Assembly (NCBI GenBank): GCA_014529385.2
Contig: CM043958.1
Coordinates: 92,348,435-92,412,434, forward strand
DNA: 64,000 nt
Origin: Adiantum capillus-veneris
Taxonomy: Eukaryota > Streptophyta > Polypodiopsida > Polypodiales > Pteridaceae
Reading direction: 5' to 3'
Under the pieces are notes generated by a model that was not told the origin of the DNA, searched no databases, and was given only the letters and a program-made list of their open reading frames with translations. Each line of letters starts with the position of its first letter. Position 1 is the first letter of the stretch. This document shows positions 24,116-35,939 of the stretch, in pieces. The position numbers were made by a program, and so were the translations under genes.

Positions 24116-24295
24116 GCGAGCAGCACCAAAATATCAACCATGCTCCCGCACGCAGAAATTTCGGCAGAGTTCCCTTTGTTTTTACATAAACTTTAAAAAA
24201 AAAACCATATCATGTATACGCCTCCTACATGCTATCCATGTAGGATCTCACATGAGATTTAAGGCCAATGAAAGACAACCGTACCAATTGAAAAG

Positions 24296-24520
24296 CATAG
24301 CCATAACTTAAAAGCATAATCATAACTTAAAAACATAACCATAACGAACCATAACCATAACTTAAAAGCATAACCATAACGAACCATAACCATAACTTAA
24401 AAGCATAACCATAACTTAAAACCATAACCAGCTATAACCACTTTGATCAAAACCATAATGTAGATAACCATAACCATAAACAAAATTAACAATAACCATA
24501 AGCATAACCAGAAAGAGAAA
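24296..24520. repeat. CATAAC-type minisatellite
   Basis: Imperfect tandem array of ATAACC and CATAACTTAAAAG units inside the CACTA element, with no coding potential. Confidence 0.8.
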
Positions 24521-24991
24521 CAATAACTGTCTATACAATGACAATGACAATAATCATAACCATAAGGGAAACAATAACTGTCTGAACACTAACTGTTTGT
24601 ACAAAAAAGAGACACAGAAGCGTGTCTATGTCTCACAAAGCATATAGATGAAATCTGGTCCACTAATGACTAGGCGTCGCAACCTGCACATAGGACAACT
24701 CACAAAATTAGTATTGATATTACTTCACATATACTGACTTAATTAAATCAACTCACACATATTAACGTCTCACCTCAAGCGATCAGCGAGAGTGTAAGGC
24801 CTCCCAGTCTACAGGCTCTCCTGAAGCTTCAAGATCATTCAGTACTTCATAGATACCTCTGCGATATCCATTTGATTCCTCCTCGCGTGATGGAGCTCGA
24901 TGCATTGCAAGATTCTGCGTTTATACAAAAATCAAAGTAATAAGAATACATGATTCATCGCGTTTTAAAAAACGCCATAGTTAAGATTGGA

Positions 24992-25955
24992 TTATAAACT
25001 CACAAACTCATAGCAAAAGGTGTCGAAGCCTTCACTGCCAAGATGAGATGTCCCCCTAGTCATCTGTCGTACCTGCGCGGCCTCACGCTGCTGTCTGAAC
25101 CGCGTGGCCGCTGTCCGCTCATCCTCCCTGATCTGGAGCCACGTCTCGTGTGGGATGCCCGAAGGCTTCGGCGAGCCGGTCCTGAAAGCCTTTCGAGTTG
25201 CATCTCGTCGATGTTTGATGGTGTCCCGTGCAACACCCTTGATCCACCGCGTCGAAGCCTTGAGACATCGCATATATCCTGTTGGCGTCCTGAACTTTGA
25301 AATCACCCTTTTCACTTGTCGCTCTTCGTTTTTTAGCAATACCCATGGCGCTCTTGGAAGTTTTGTTTGACCAACTGCATTGGTGAAAGGCCATAGCTCT
25401 GGCATCTTTCCAACCGACTGCAAATCATCTCGTGAAGCTCGATTGTCTTTCATTCCCATGATTGTCATGAATATATGCATTGGATCCAGCAAATGGTTAA
25501 TTAGTAGATCACCCCAGTAAGGCAACGTATGGAGAATGGACAAACGTTTCATTCCTGGAACAGGTTGCCCCTCATGTTGCTCCCATCGGCGACGCCACTC
25601 TTGTACATGCATAGGACGACATTCGACGCGACCAAGCTGGCCTTCGCGCAAGTGATGGCCATCTGGAAGATAACGGTGGTGGCCTTGATAAATTGTCTTT
25701 CGAAGAGAGGTAGAATAGCGCACATCCAAAGACTGTCCGCAAATTGGACATGCATTGTATCCCGAAGTTGTTAGTCTTGCATATATCAAAGCATGAATCA
25801 GGCCAAGGCAAAGGGCTTGCGAATAGCGAGAATTTTGGACATGCATGAATCTTGTTGTAGTCCAAGCCAACTGAGGTCAGAAGTTGCTTTGCGTCTGGCC
25901 TAGAGGGGGGCATTTCATTGCCAGCCGGGAGAAGTTGCTCCCGTAATAACCTGTT
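24992..25955 (-). pseudogene. CACTA TNP2-like transposase, central part
   Basis: Minus strand. After an acceptor at about 25,956 the reading L-L-R-E-Q-L-L-P-A-G-N-E and G-L-D-Y-N-K-I-H-A-C-P matches the TNP2 pattern. After a frameshift near 25,850 it continues as Y-N-A-C-P-I-C-G, K-T-I-Y-Q-G-H-H-R-Y-L-P, L-P-Y-W-G-D-L-L-I-N-H, then D-P-M-H-I and a C-terminal L-L-K-N-E-E-R segment. These are landmarks of plant CACTA transposases. The conserved Asp region of D-P-M-H-I is kept, but the frame is broken. Confidence 0.78.
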
Positions 25956-25964
25956 TAAGCCACA

Positions 25965-26252
25965 TTAAATTAAAAAGCTCTCCGAGCACATCACCGTTGC
26001 AATCGGAAAATCTCTTTTGTAAATTACGTACCTAAACAAAGCAGTGACGCTTGCATCTGACCACCCGTACACTGACTGAAGATTCAAAAACGCCAGACAA
26101 GTACGAAGCACATATATTTTGGCGCCTTCATAGATTAGTTGACGTGCCAACTTCCTCAACATGTCTTCAGGAGATAGGCACACGGTTTCTGGTGCTGCTT
26201 CGTTCGCGTTCTCCTCGCTTGTCTGGAAGAAGGCATCCAGCATCTCATCCAT
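25965..26252 (-). pseudogene. CACTA TNP2-like transposase, upstream exon
   Basis: Minus strand. Acidic start (M-D-E-M-L-D-A-F-F), then the conserved L-I-Y-E-G-A-K-I-Y segment and L-N-L-Q-S-V-Y-G-W-S-D-A-S, corresponding to the TNP2 G-W-S-D block. A GTACGT donor follows at about 26,030, so the last 22 codons of the ORF are probably intron. Confidence 0.7.
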
Positions 26253-26316
26253 GCCGTCGTCTTCTGTCTATAAGCCCTTTTCTGCTTCCATCCGTGGCTC
26301 TATATTGGTTGGATCT

Positions 26317-26553
26317 TCACGCATAATCTTTTCTCTCTCTCTCTCTCTCTCTCTCAGATGTAGGTGCTATGTCGCGGGAATCAATGCCCGTTCCGTAGGA
26401 GTCGTATCGCAGATTTTGTACGGTTTCTCTAGAAAACTCTCCGTACTTGTGCACATGCTCATTACATATCCTACGCTTGCGCAGGATTTGATACTTGCAG
26501 AGCGTGCACGAGCATGCAATCTTTTCCTTCATGTTAGTTGATGACGTTGCCAT
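26317..26553 (-). pseudogene. Transposase-associated N-terminal zinc-binding exon
   Basis: Minus strand. C-S-C-T-L-C-K-Y-Q followed by C-N-E-H-V-H-K-Y-G resembles the Cys/His transposase-associated domain at the N-terminus of CACTA transposases. A (CT)n tract at 26,331-26,355 interrupts the 3' part. Confidence 0.55.
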
Positions 26554-26574
26554 CTACAATGATTATGAATGTTG

Positions 26575-26578
<4 letters not shown>

Positions 26579-26639
<61 letters not shown>
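26579..26639. repeat. (TA)n microsatellite
   Basis: About 30 TA units within the CACTA element. Confidence 0.95.
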
Positions 26640-27103
26640 TCCTCACAATGTAAACTACCTCGCATTCTCTAGTCTTGCCCAATCTCTGTACACCTCGGTC
26701 CAGAGGTGTACGGAGATCAGGACCACCGGGTCAAAATCTCGTCTTTATTGGTCAAATCCTATATGGGTAGACATATACGTGCACTCCTAGGTGTACATGG
26801 CAATGCATGTAGTAGACAAAACCCCTTTGCCTCTTTTAGTTCCATAGTTTCTTCTCTCTCTACGAACCCACCTGCCTCCATTTCGAGGTAGCCTGTCAGA
26901 GAAAGCTTTCCAATGCCGCATTTGATGAAAGCACAAGCCATGGAAGTTCTCAGCCCAATGAAAGTTTTCTACCTGATTGTAAAGCGGACGGGGCCTCCAT
27001 GTCCAAGCTAGAAGATAATGTGGAGATGGATGAGCAACTTGAGAAAGATTCAGAAGCCTTGCATGGTTCTTGCTCAAAAAAGCGATCTCGATCTCTCTTT
27101 CTC

Positions 27104-27108
27104 TCTCG

Positions 27109-27161
<53 letters not shown>

Positions 27162-27246
27162 GAGAGAGAGAGAGAGGTAGGGAAGTGAAGAGCGAGACAG
27201 AGAGAGAGAGATAGGAAAATAAGGAAATAGAGAGAGAAATAGAGAT

Positions 27247-27311
<65 letters not shown>

Positions 27312-27401
27312 GATAGGAAATAGAGAGATAGAGAAAGAGAGTTATATATAACTCTCTTTCTCTATCTCTCTATTTCCTATCTATCTCTCTCTCTCTCTAC
27401 T

Positions 27402-27440
<39 letters not shown>

Positions 27441-27450
27441 CCCTATCTCT
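27104..27450. repeat. (GA)n / (CT)n palindromic microsatellite
   Basis: A purine tract of GA and GATA units changes at a central GTTATATATAAC (27,341-27,352) to its complement. Around that centre, 27,310-27,346 and 27,347-27,383 form a perfect 37-bp inverted repeat. Confidence 0.9.
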
Positions 27451-27835
27451 CTACTGATCGAACGAGTGACTGAGCTAGGGAGATCTAGACGTCCACGACT
27501 GCGGAGGACTACACAACATCGACAGAGGCTGCATCAGAGGATCTAGCTAGGTCACTTTGGCTCGACATGCATAACGCCCGGTCAGACTACTGACCATGGA
27601 GGAGATTGATGAGATCCGCCAGCGACAACTGCTGGATCTCCTATGATCTACCTATCCTAGCTAGCTGGTTTAACCGTTTAGTCCATACCCAACAGTTTAG
27701 GATTCCATAATATTTTATTTTGTCATCTTCTTACTCTTACTTTGTATCAGATCCATCATATTGTAACTTTCTTGTCTCATGTCTCATAGGTCACTTTGGC
27801 CTTTCGAAGACGTTAATATAACATTTCATTTCATT
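27450..27835 (+). mobile_element. LINE-type 3' end fragment (tail D)
   Basis: A non-coding plus-strand fragment ending in the LINE terminal module: CATAGGTCACTTTGGCCT (hairpin arms at 27,788-27,793 and 27,797-27,802), GACGTTAATA, then an ATTTC-repeat tail. The loop-proximal changes keep the stem paired (one G-T wobble). The 5' boundary is unclear. Confidence 0.6.
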
Positions 27836-27889
27836 TCTCTCTTTAATTATTTTTCTTTAATTTTAATTTCCTAAGCATACATTAATTCT

Positions 27890-27998
27890 CTATCTCTCTC
27901 TCTCTCTCTCTCTTTGATTACCTACACACACACACACACACACACACACATTTCTCTCTCTCTCTCTCTCTCTCTCTTTCCTACACACACACACACAC

Positions 27999-28048
<50 letters not shown>

Positions 28049-28073
28049 TACACACACACACACACACACACAC

Positions 28074-28107
<34 letters not shown>

Positions 28108-28175
28108 TTCCTACACACACACACACACACACACACCTCTCTCTCTCTCTCTATTTCCTACACACACACACACAC

Positions 28176-28211
<36 letters not shown>

Positions 28212-28228
28212 TACACACACACACACAC

Positions 28229-28290
<62 letters not shown>

Positions 28291-28315
28291 TACACACACA
28301 CACGATGTAGAGAGA
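27890..28315. repeat. Compound (CT)n(CA)n microsatellite between two convergent LINE tails
   Basis: At least seven alternating blocks of CT and CA repeats joined by TTTCCTA, reading like a higher-order repeat. It lies between the plus-strand tail D and the minus-strand tail E. Confidence 0.95.
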
Positions 28316-28857
28316 GAGAGAGAGATAGATAGATAGATAGATTGGATTAACGTCCACGGAGGTCATATATGACCTATGGGACCAAAAACACAGACATTAC
28401 AACGATTCATTCTCAGTGTGGGCTGATACATATCAGTTAAGGACTGAGGGTCCATCAGGAGAGTAGGGTAGGAAAAAAGGAGAAAACAAACAAAAACCTA
28501 AGGGTCGGTTGTGGAGAGAGCTGGTTTGGGATTTCGGAATTCTTGGATGATCGCTTTGCCTCCTCGATAGACTGCCCATTTGCCTTGCTTACGCGCTTCA
28601 TGCACCTTCTTAAGCTCTCTCGCTTTACTCTTGAGTTGATTCATGGTTAGTTCTTCTGCAATCCAAAGCTTGGTTTCTTTGAGAAGGCGGGATTGACGTA
28701 GAAACTTTACCCGCTCCTCTTTGTTCTTGAAGGTAAGGACACAATGCTCGGGACGTACATGACGATGTGTGTCATTGATCCAAGCGACATTCTCTGACTT
28801 GATGTTGAGAGAGGGGTTCGGGGGGGGCATAATACCTGCGCAGCAGGTGGAGGCCAA
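28316..28857 (-). mobile_element. ORF1-only LINE-like element, copy E (minus strand)
   Basis: Contains a 119-codon ORF (28,498-28,857, minus strand): R-P-E-H-C-V-L-T-F-K-N-K-E-E-R, L-R-Q-S-R-L-L-K-E-T-K-L-W-I-A-E-E-L and E-A-R-K-Q-G-K-W-A-V-Y, the C-terminal RNA-binding half of an L1-type ORF1. About 120 bp after its stop comes the LINE terminal module, here a perfect 16-bp palindrome AGGTCATATATGACCT (28,360-28,375), and a CTAT tail. There is no endonuclease or RT between ORF1 and tail. Homologous to 31,110-31,960. Confidence 0.7.
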
Positions 28858-28924
28858 GATTTGAGCAGAGCGCAGGTGAAAATGGCCCCTGCTGCTCGCG
28901 GGTTTCGTTTTTTTCCCCCAATTT

Positions 28925-29092
28925 TTTTTGCGTCGCTATACGCGTCGCTATAGGCGTCGATATACGCGTGGGAAGTAAATCCTTTCCACGCGTATATGGA
29001 CGTACATTGAGACGCGTATATCGACGCGTATAGCGATGCCCGCTAATTTCGTCGATATACGCGCGTCGATATCTCCATGTTGTGTTGTAGTG
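28925..29092 (-). repeat. Right terminal inverted repeat and subterminal repeats of the CACTA element
   Basis: GCGTCGCTATA, GCGTCGATATACGCG and related units in both orientations lead to the terminal TGTTGTAGTG, followed by the TTA duplication at 29,093-29,095. Confidence 0.8.
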
Positions 29093-29095
29093 TTA

Positions 29096-29930
29096 CGCTC
29101 AAGCTGGAAGAGTTGGGCATATCTAAGTCATGTTGCTCATGCTGATTGAGACAAGCATAAGAGTCGAAGTCTATTAACTTACAATTGGTGGAGTGTCGTA
29201 GAGTTCAACACTCACGCACAGTTCACAGTAAGATGAGAGCACATATCCTAGTCAACGAAAACCATTCTTAAAGGGGTGCCAACTTGCAAAGCCATGTCGT
29301 GTGCTTTTATAGCTACACCATCTTTCTGAATAACCCCTCAAAATATTTCTTGCACAACATATTGTTTTCCATGCATTTCTGTGTATGCATAAATATGATG
29401 TCCCATCATTGGACATATGCATTAGACATTCTTTTTGCTTCCACCTATGCACCTTGAGTGGACTACAATAGGCAAATCAAAGTTCCATCATGCTACCCTC
29501 TCATATTTGCTGCCTTTTTAATTCCATATCTATCAGCAACAAATAATCCTTGAGTACTTTATTAATATTTCCAATGCTAATAAGTACTCCAATAATGCAC
29601 GTATCCCAAAGGTACTTTTTTTCCACTGGAATTTTTTCCTTTGGTCATCCAGGTATTAGACCCTAACTTAGAACCTCATCATTCTACTTTCCTTGTACAT
29701 ACTTTTCATTAATAAACAGCAGCCTCATCATTATGCTATTACAACGGACAAATGCAACATCATCTTTCATATCAGACATATTCGGACCAATCAAGATGCT
29801 GCAACAAATTGAACCTCATCATCAAATTCATCGACAAATGAAGACAATAAGCCCATCAACAACCAATCAAAAAACTTCCCTTGCCTCCACGGACACTTTT
29901 CAACAGTGCCCGAGGACGCGCACTAAAATT
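29096..29930. other. Probable 3' internal remnant of Ty3-like element II
   Basis: No credible ORF. Its last 40 bases (CCCGAGGACGCG, then a purine run) look like the end of a Ty3-type internal region just before an LTR, which suggests that the element carrying 22,270-23,697 resumes here after the CACTA insertion. The Arg/Lys-rich 66-codon minus ORF at 29,252-29,452 is not convincing. Confidence 0.35.
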
Positions 29931-30850
29931 GGAAGGAGGGAATGTTAACTGAGTCAACATTAATTGTACAAGAGCTGCTAAAGATCGAAGACATACGGAT
30001 GCACATTGAAGATCAAAGTGAAGAAGCAGTAAAGATTGGAGTTACACATTTCTCACATTTTTCCAAAATGGTCACGTATTGTAAATTCTCGATTTATTTC
30101 AAGCCATTGTAATATTTTAATGTGTTTAGGGATCAATGGGAGTTCCAAGCTGTAAAGAACAAGTTAGTTAGTGTGCCTAGGTTGGAGATTCAGTAAATGG
30201 TGGAGCCCTAAAGGCCTTGGGCGCCCGGACATTGCATATTTTTACCCTAGGTATATAAGGCAATGTGTAAAAGAAATTAGGGTTCTCAAGCTCATTTGTT
30301 GAGAGTGACTCTTTGGTGAGAGCTCTTGAGGTGTGTGGCTATGGAGTCCTTGAGCTTTTCCTTGCTCACGTGACTTGATTAACACTAATCAATGCTCAAT
30401 TCTCTTTCACTATGCCTCTCTTATGCTTCTTATGATTGCCTATTATGCTTTGATTATCTAGATCATAACTAATCAGTGGTTAATCCCTCTCTAATCTTGT
30501 GTGATTGTCCTCTTTTGCTTGTGTGTGCATGTAAGTTTGATTGGAGTGTGGTGCTCGATAGATCTATGTGTGTGTGCTTGCGATTAGTGTGTTGGATGAT
30601 AGGATTAGCATTGTGTGCATCTTGCAATCGTTAGTGTGTGTGATTGGGTTGATTAGAGGTGAAGAGAATTGGATGTGGAGATTGCCCATCATCATGGCTT
30701 AGCTCCTCCATAGGCCAAGAAGCTCACCTCGTAGAGTTAACCATTCGTGTTTCCATGATTAGCTCACTAATCGTGTGAGTGTTTCCATGCCCTAGCCGGG
30801 TACCTCATCCCTCCGGATTGATAATTTTGTTGTTCATTGGAGCTATGCAA
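29931..30850 (+). repeat. Polypurine tract and LTR of Ty3-like element II
   Basis: GGAAGGAGGGAA at 29,931-29,942 is followed by TGTTAACTGAG (TG start at 29,943). A TATA box (TATATAAGG) lies at 30,252-30,260. The sequence up to about 30,840 reads like U3-R-U5 (no ORF, CT/TG-rich after the TATA). The end is not fixed because the 5' LTR was not found. Confidence 0.55.
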
Positions 30851-31109
30851 CGATGGAACCCCCATCAGTAGTGTAGGTCTTTGTAGGCCCGCACACCATG
30901 GCCTTGCTCCATAGTCCTTGCTTTTGGCAAAGGTCGTGGCCTTTGTAGGCCCGCCGCCCGTAGTAGCAAGTTGTCAAGGCCCAACGCAGAGGGACGTACA
31001 ATTTTTCTTTTTGAATGATAATTTCCTGGGCAAATCCAAAGGTTTGGAATTTGCACCTTTTTGTTTTTCCAAACCCTTCATCTTGCATTGAGCTCTCCTC
31101 GGATCTATA

Positions 31110-32541
<1,432 letters not shown>

Positions 32542-34901
32542 TAGGTTGGATTGTTTTTCAAACTTGGGGCTTCTATTGCAAACTTATGTGTTGCCTTATG
32601 TCTTATTGCTAAGATTGGAATACCTTGCCCTCCAAATTTTCTCTTTATCTTTATATTTGGGTTTGGTGATTTTCTAGATTTTAAATTTTGGTGTAATTGT
32701 GCATCTCATATTGGTGAGCCAATATGCTTGAAGCTTCATTTTCTTTAGTGGTGTGCTAAATCAAACTAAGAATATAATCACTTACACACATGACAATCAT
32801 GCACAACACATTTACATTCCCTCTCTTCCAAGCAAAGAGTAGCATATGGAGAAATTACGAGACCTGGATTTTTGGATCAGTTTTGGTAACCCATATGAAT
32901 CTTGAATTGTAGAAATTTTGAATTTCCATAGAATGTAGTTGGGCCAATCAAGATTGCCTTTAGCGAAGGTTGGTAAACAAATTTGTAGCAGAGTAGCACC
33001 GATAGCAACATTTGAAGATGCTGACATAAGGGATTGATTTTGTAAGGTAATACAAGTACTTCTCATGCAATATTAGCTACAAGTACTTCTCCGTGTAAAA
33101 GTCAGGATTGCTTTTGGCAAACTCCATATTTTATTTTAAGCAAATATAAAGGCCAACATTCGAGGCACATTTAGCTTGATCAATAAAACTGAGGTTAAAA
33201 TGGGGCCATGATAAGCTCCCCTTTCTCCAGAAACTATCCCCCCTTAAGTATTTTGCATCGGCAGTCTTCTACTGTAGATGCCGATAGGTTGGCAAGGTAA
33301 ATTCAAGTTTCACTGGGTATGGGTGCTGAAAAAGCTTTGTTAGGGAGAATCCAACACTTATGGTCCACTCCAAAAGATTCCACTTTAATTTGTCTGACCG
33401 ATAAGAAAGGGAAAACTTTAGAAACTTTTGGAACCATCTCTAAAAGGGTAGAGTCACTGAGGGTACCTCAAATTATTTTGGAATTCTTTAACAGATTCCA
33501 AAGTGGCACTCTCTCTACAAAAGAGGCCACTAGTTTGTGGGACAATAGGGGTAGATGGAGTATGAATGAAAGTAGGATTAAGCCCACATAATTTTTTGAG
33601 AAAATTATCAAGTTTAGCACCCGAAGAAGAGAATTGAGTAAGATCTTGATTATATTGCAAAGCTAATACAAATGTATTGTGCGATCATAACAACCCCATC
33701 CTTAGGATCTTTGTCAAGTGTAGTCAAAATCTTGACCCAATCATTGAAGGATAGCATGTGTAGGATAGAATACTTCTTGCCAGCTGCTAGGGTAGAGTCA
33801 TAAATAAATTGCAAAACATCCAGATTGCTAAAACATTGAAGAACAAGGGAGCTAGCAACAAAAAGAGGTTCTGAAGCTAACTCAAGCCCTTGGGAGAGGG
33901 AAAAGGCATGTAACAAAGAGTGAGAGACAAGATTGTATTTACTTAGGATAAGTGACCCTTTTGCTTTTCTATCCAGAAAAGGTCTAGCTCTAGAGGCAGG
34001 GTTCTATGTAAAGGGTGGTCCTTTAAGTACTTCAAAATGTTTTCCAGTATCTTTGCATTGTTTAGAGGGCCATGGATGACCCTCATACGAACAATCAACT
34101 TGTCTTTAACGTGTACCTGAAACACTAGTTAGGACAAGGGTAAGTAAGCATGGATTAACTTGCAACCCTAAAACGGGCAAAGTCAAAAGACCGTAGGTCC
34201 ATCTAAGCCCTATAGACCAACAAATTTCTAAAGACAGTGTTCAGGCCTTCCAACATTTTGGGAGAACCTTGTGTTTAGGACATGTTTGTTGTTGTCTTTA
34301 GACTTATACTTATACACAAAATAATATAATAGTTCAAAAGACAACTGGTTTTAGACAAAGGACAAAGGTTAGCACAAAAATGACTTAGTCTTTGATTCAT
34401 TTTTGTACAGCAGAGTGGGATTCTAGTGTTTTATACATGATATAGTCAAGAAAAATCGATTCTAAAGTGAAGGAGACCAGGTTTATCAGTGACGAACAAC
34501 AGCTAAGACAAAAAGAGCCTAAGTAAATATAGAATCCTCACATGTGTCCATATAAACTAGACAATAGATTCGTTAGCTTTGAATACATTTTACAGGTGTC
34601 AACGACCCTATTAGTTGTGATCCATGTACTACTTAAAACCTTTTTAACTTATACCTACATGTTAAATAGAGGCAAGTATCCATTCTCAACAAAAAAGGTA
34701 TGAAGCTACCACAGTTTTGAGATTAGAAGGCCATTACCCCTCCTGATCAAGTGTAAAGTATTAAGGTGTCTTTTATATATGTATTTTAAAAAAAAACTTA
34801 AGTTGTGGTCAGAAGGCCATCACCCCTTCTCATTCAAGTGAGATCCTTCATATTAGGTTGTCAACATATTAAGGTTAGCAGTTACCCCATATTTTTCAAG
34901 G

Positions 34902-34905
<4 letters not shown>

Positions 34906-34988
<83 letters not shown>
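34906..34988. repeat. (TA)n microsatellite
   Basis: About 41 TA units. Confidence 0.96.
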
Positions 34989-34991
<3 letters not shown>

Positions 34992-35051
34992 TTTAAGTTA
35001 TGATCAGAAGGCCATCACCCCTTCTGATCCAAGTGTTTTATCTTTTTTTAA

Positions 35052-35465
35052 AAAGAAGTCAGGACATAAAGCCTTTTTGCCAAACCACTTCAGGTCTCCA
35101 ATGGTTTTTGTTAAAAAAGAAGCCTTTTTTAAAAAGAAGTCAGGACATAAAGCCTTTTTGCCAAACCACTTCAGGTCTCCAATGGTTTTTGTTATTAAAT
35201 CTAAGATTTTACACATGTGTCACAAGCAGGATCATTATCCAACTAGTACCAACAAGATGATTTGTAATCCCATCGTGCCTTTCTAAATGAGTGATCAGTA
35301 TAAACCAAAGTCAAAACACATGTTTCCAGTGGTTTTTGTAATTAAGTCTAAGATTTTACACATGTGTCACAAGCAGGATTATTATCCAACTAGTACCAAC
35401 AAGATGATTTGTAAACCCACCGTGCCTATTTAAATGAGTGATCAGTATAAGCCAAAGTCATAACT
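35052..35465. repeat. Nested tandem duplications (72-bp and 147-bp units)
   Basis: A unit containing GTCAGGACATAAAGCC and TTCAGGTCTCCAATGG occurs twice (35,052-35,118 and 35,125-35,191). Then a 147-bp unit starting near CTAAGATTTTACACATGTG occurs at 35,201 and 35,348. Confidence 0.85.
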
Positions 35466-35674
35466 TTAACTGATAGTCTCAACTAATCTATAACATATCA
35501 TTATCAAGTCACAAATTTCATAAAACAGTATATTTTACAATGTGGGAGTTTCCAACCGGTACAAAAGAGAACCTGATAGCCCTTAGTAATAGAAACCATC
35601 AAAATTTCCCACTGTGCTTAATCTAGAGAAACCAATTTTTGTAAAAGGCCCATTGTAGTCCAAAAAACTGTCAG

Positions 35675-35863
35675 TGAAGGGGATCGGGGAGCACCACAGA
35701 CGGAGAGTGAAAGAGAGAGAAGGAGACACACACGATGTGGGTGGGGAGACTCAAAGAGTGAGCAGCCCCCTATACACTTATGCTATGTATAAGGTATACA
35801 AGTCAGTGGGCGCCCAGACTCTGGGCGGCCGGGCAAGGCACAGACGCCTATACCCCAACAACC
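35675..35863 (-). repeat. 3' LTR of the copia element
   Basis: Matches 39,218-39,406 over its whole length except the terminal base (TG expected, GG present on the minus strand). A polypurine tract (AAGTGGGAGG on the minus strand) abuts it at about 35,862-35,872. Confidence 0.93.
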
Positions 35864-35939
35864 TCCCACTTAAAGGCGACTGTGCCTTTAAGCAAGGGAA
35901 CCTAGTCTAAAGACTAAAAAAGGTGAGAGAAAACCGCTC

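Larger units (their letters stand above)
23894..29092. mobile_element. CACTA (EnSpm) DNA transposon with TTA target duplication
   Basis: The left end begins CACTACAACA at 23,894 and the right end is its inverted repeat, ending TGTTGTAGTG at 29,092. Both are flanked by TTA (23,891-23,893 and 29,093-29,095), the 3-bp target duplication of this superfamily. Subterminal regions carry repeats of a CGTCGCTATA-type unit in both orientations (23,938-24,013 and 28,931-29,070). A TNP2-like transposase is on the minus strand. The interior also contains microsatellites and LINE-type insertions, so the element is probably dead. It sits in the 3' part of Ty3-like element II. Confidence 0.88.
32541..35669. 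other. Unassigned AT-rich repeat region
   Basis: Short ORFs on both strands (for example minus 33,650-33,916) match nothing I know. It contains a (TA)n tract at 34,906-34,988, three copies of a GAAGGCCATCACCCCTTCT-type word (near 34,727, 34,810 and 35,007), two copies of an approximately 72-bp unit at 35,052-35,190, and two copies of a 147-bp unit from 35,195 to about 35,465. It continues on the far side of the copia insertion at 39,412. Confidence 0.4.
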
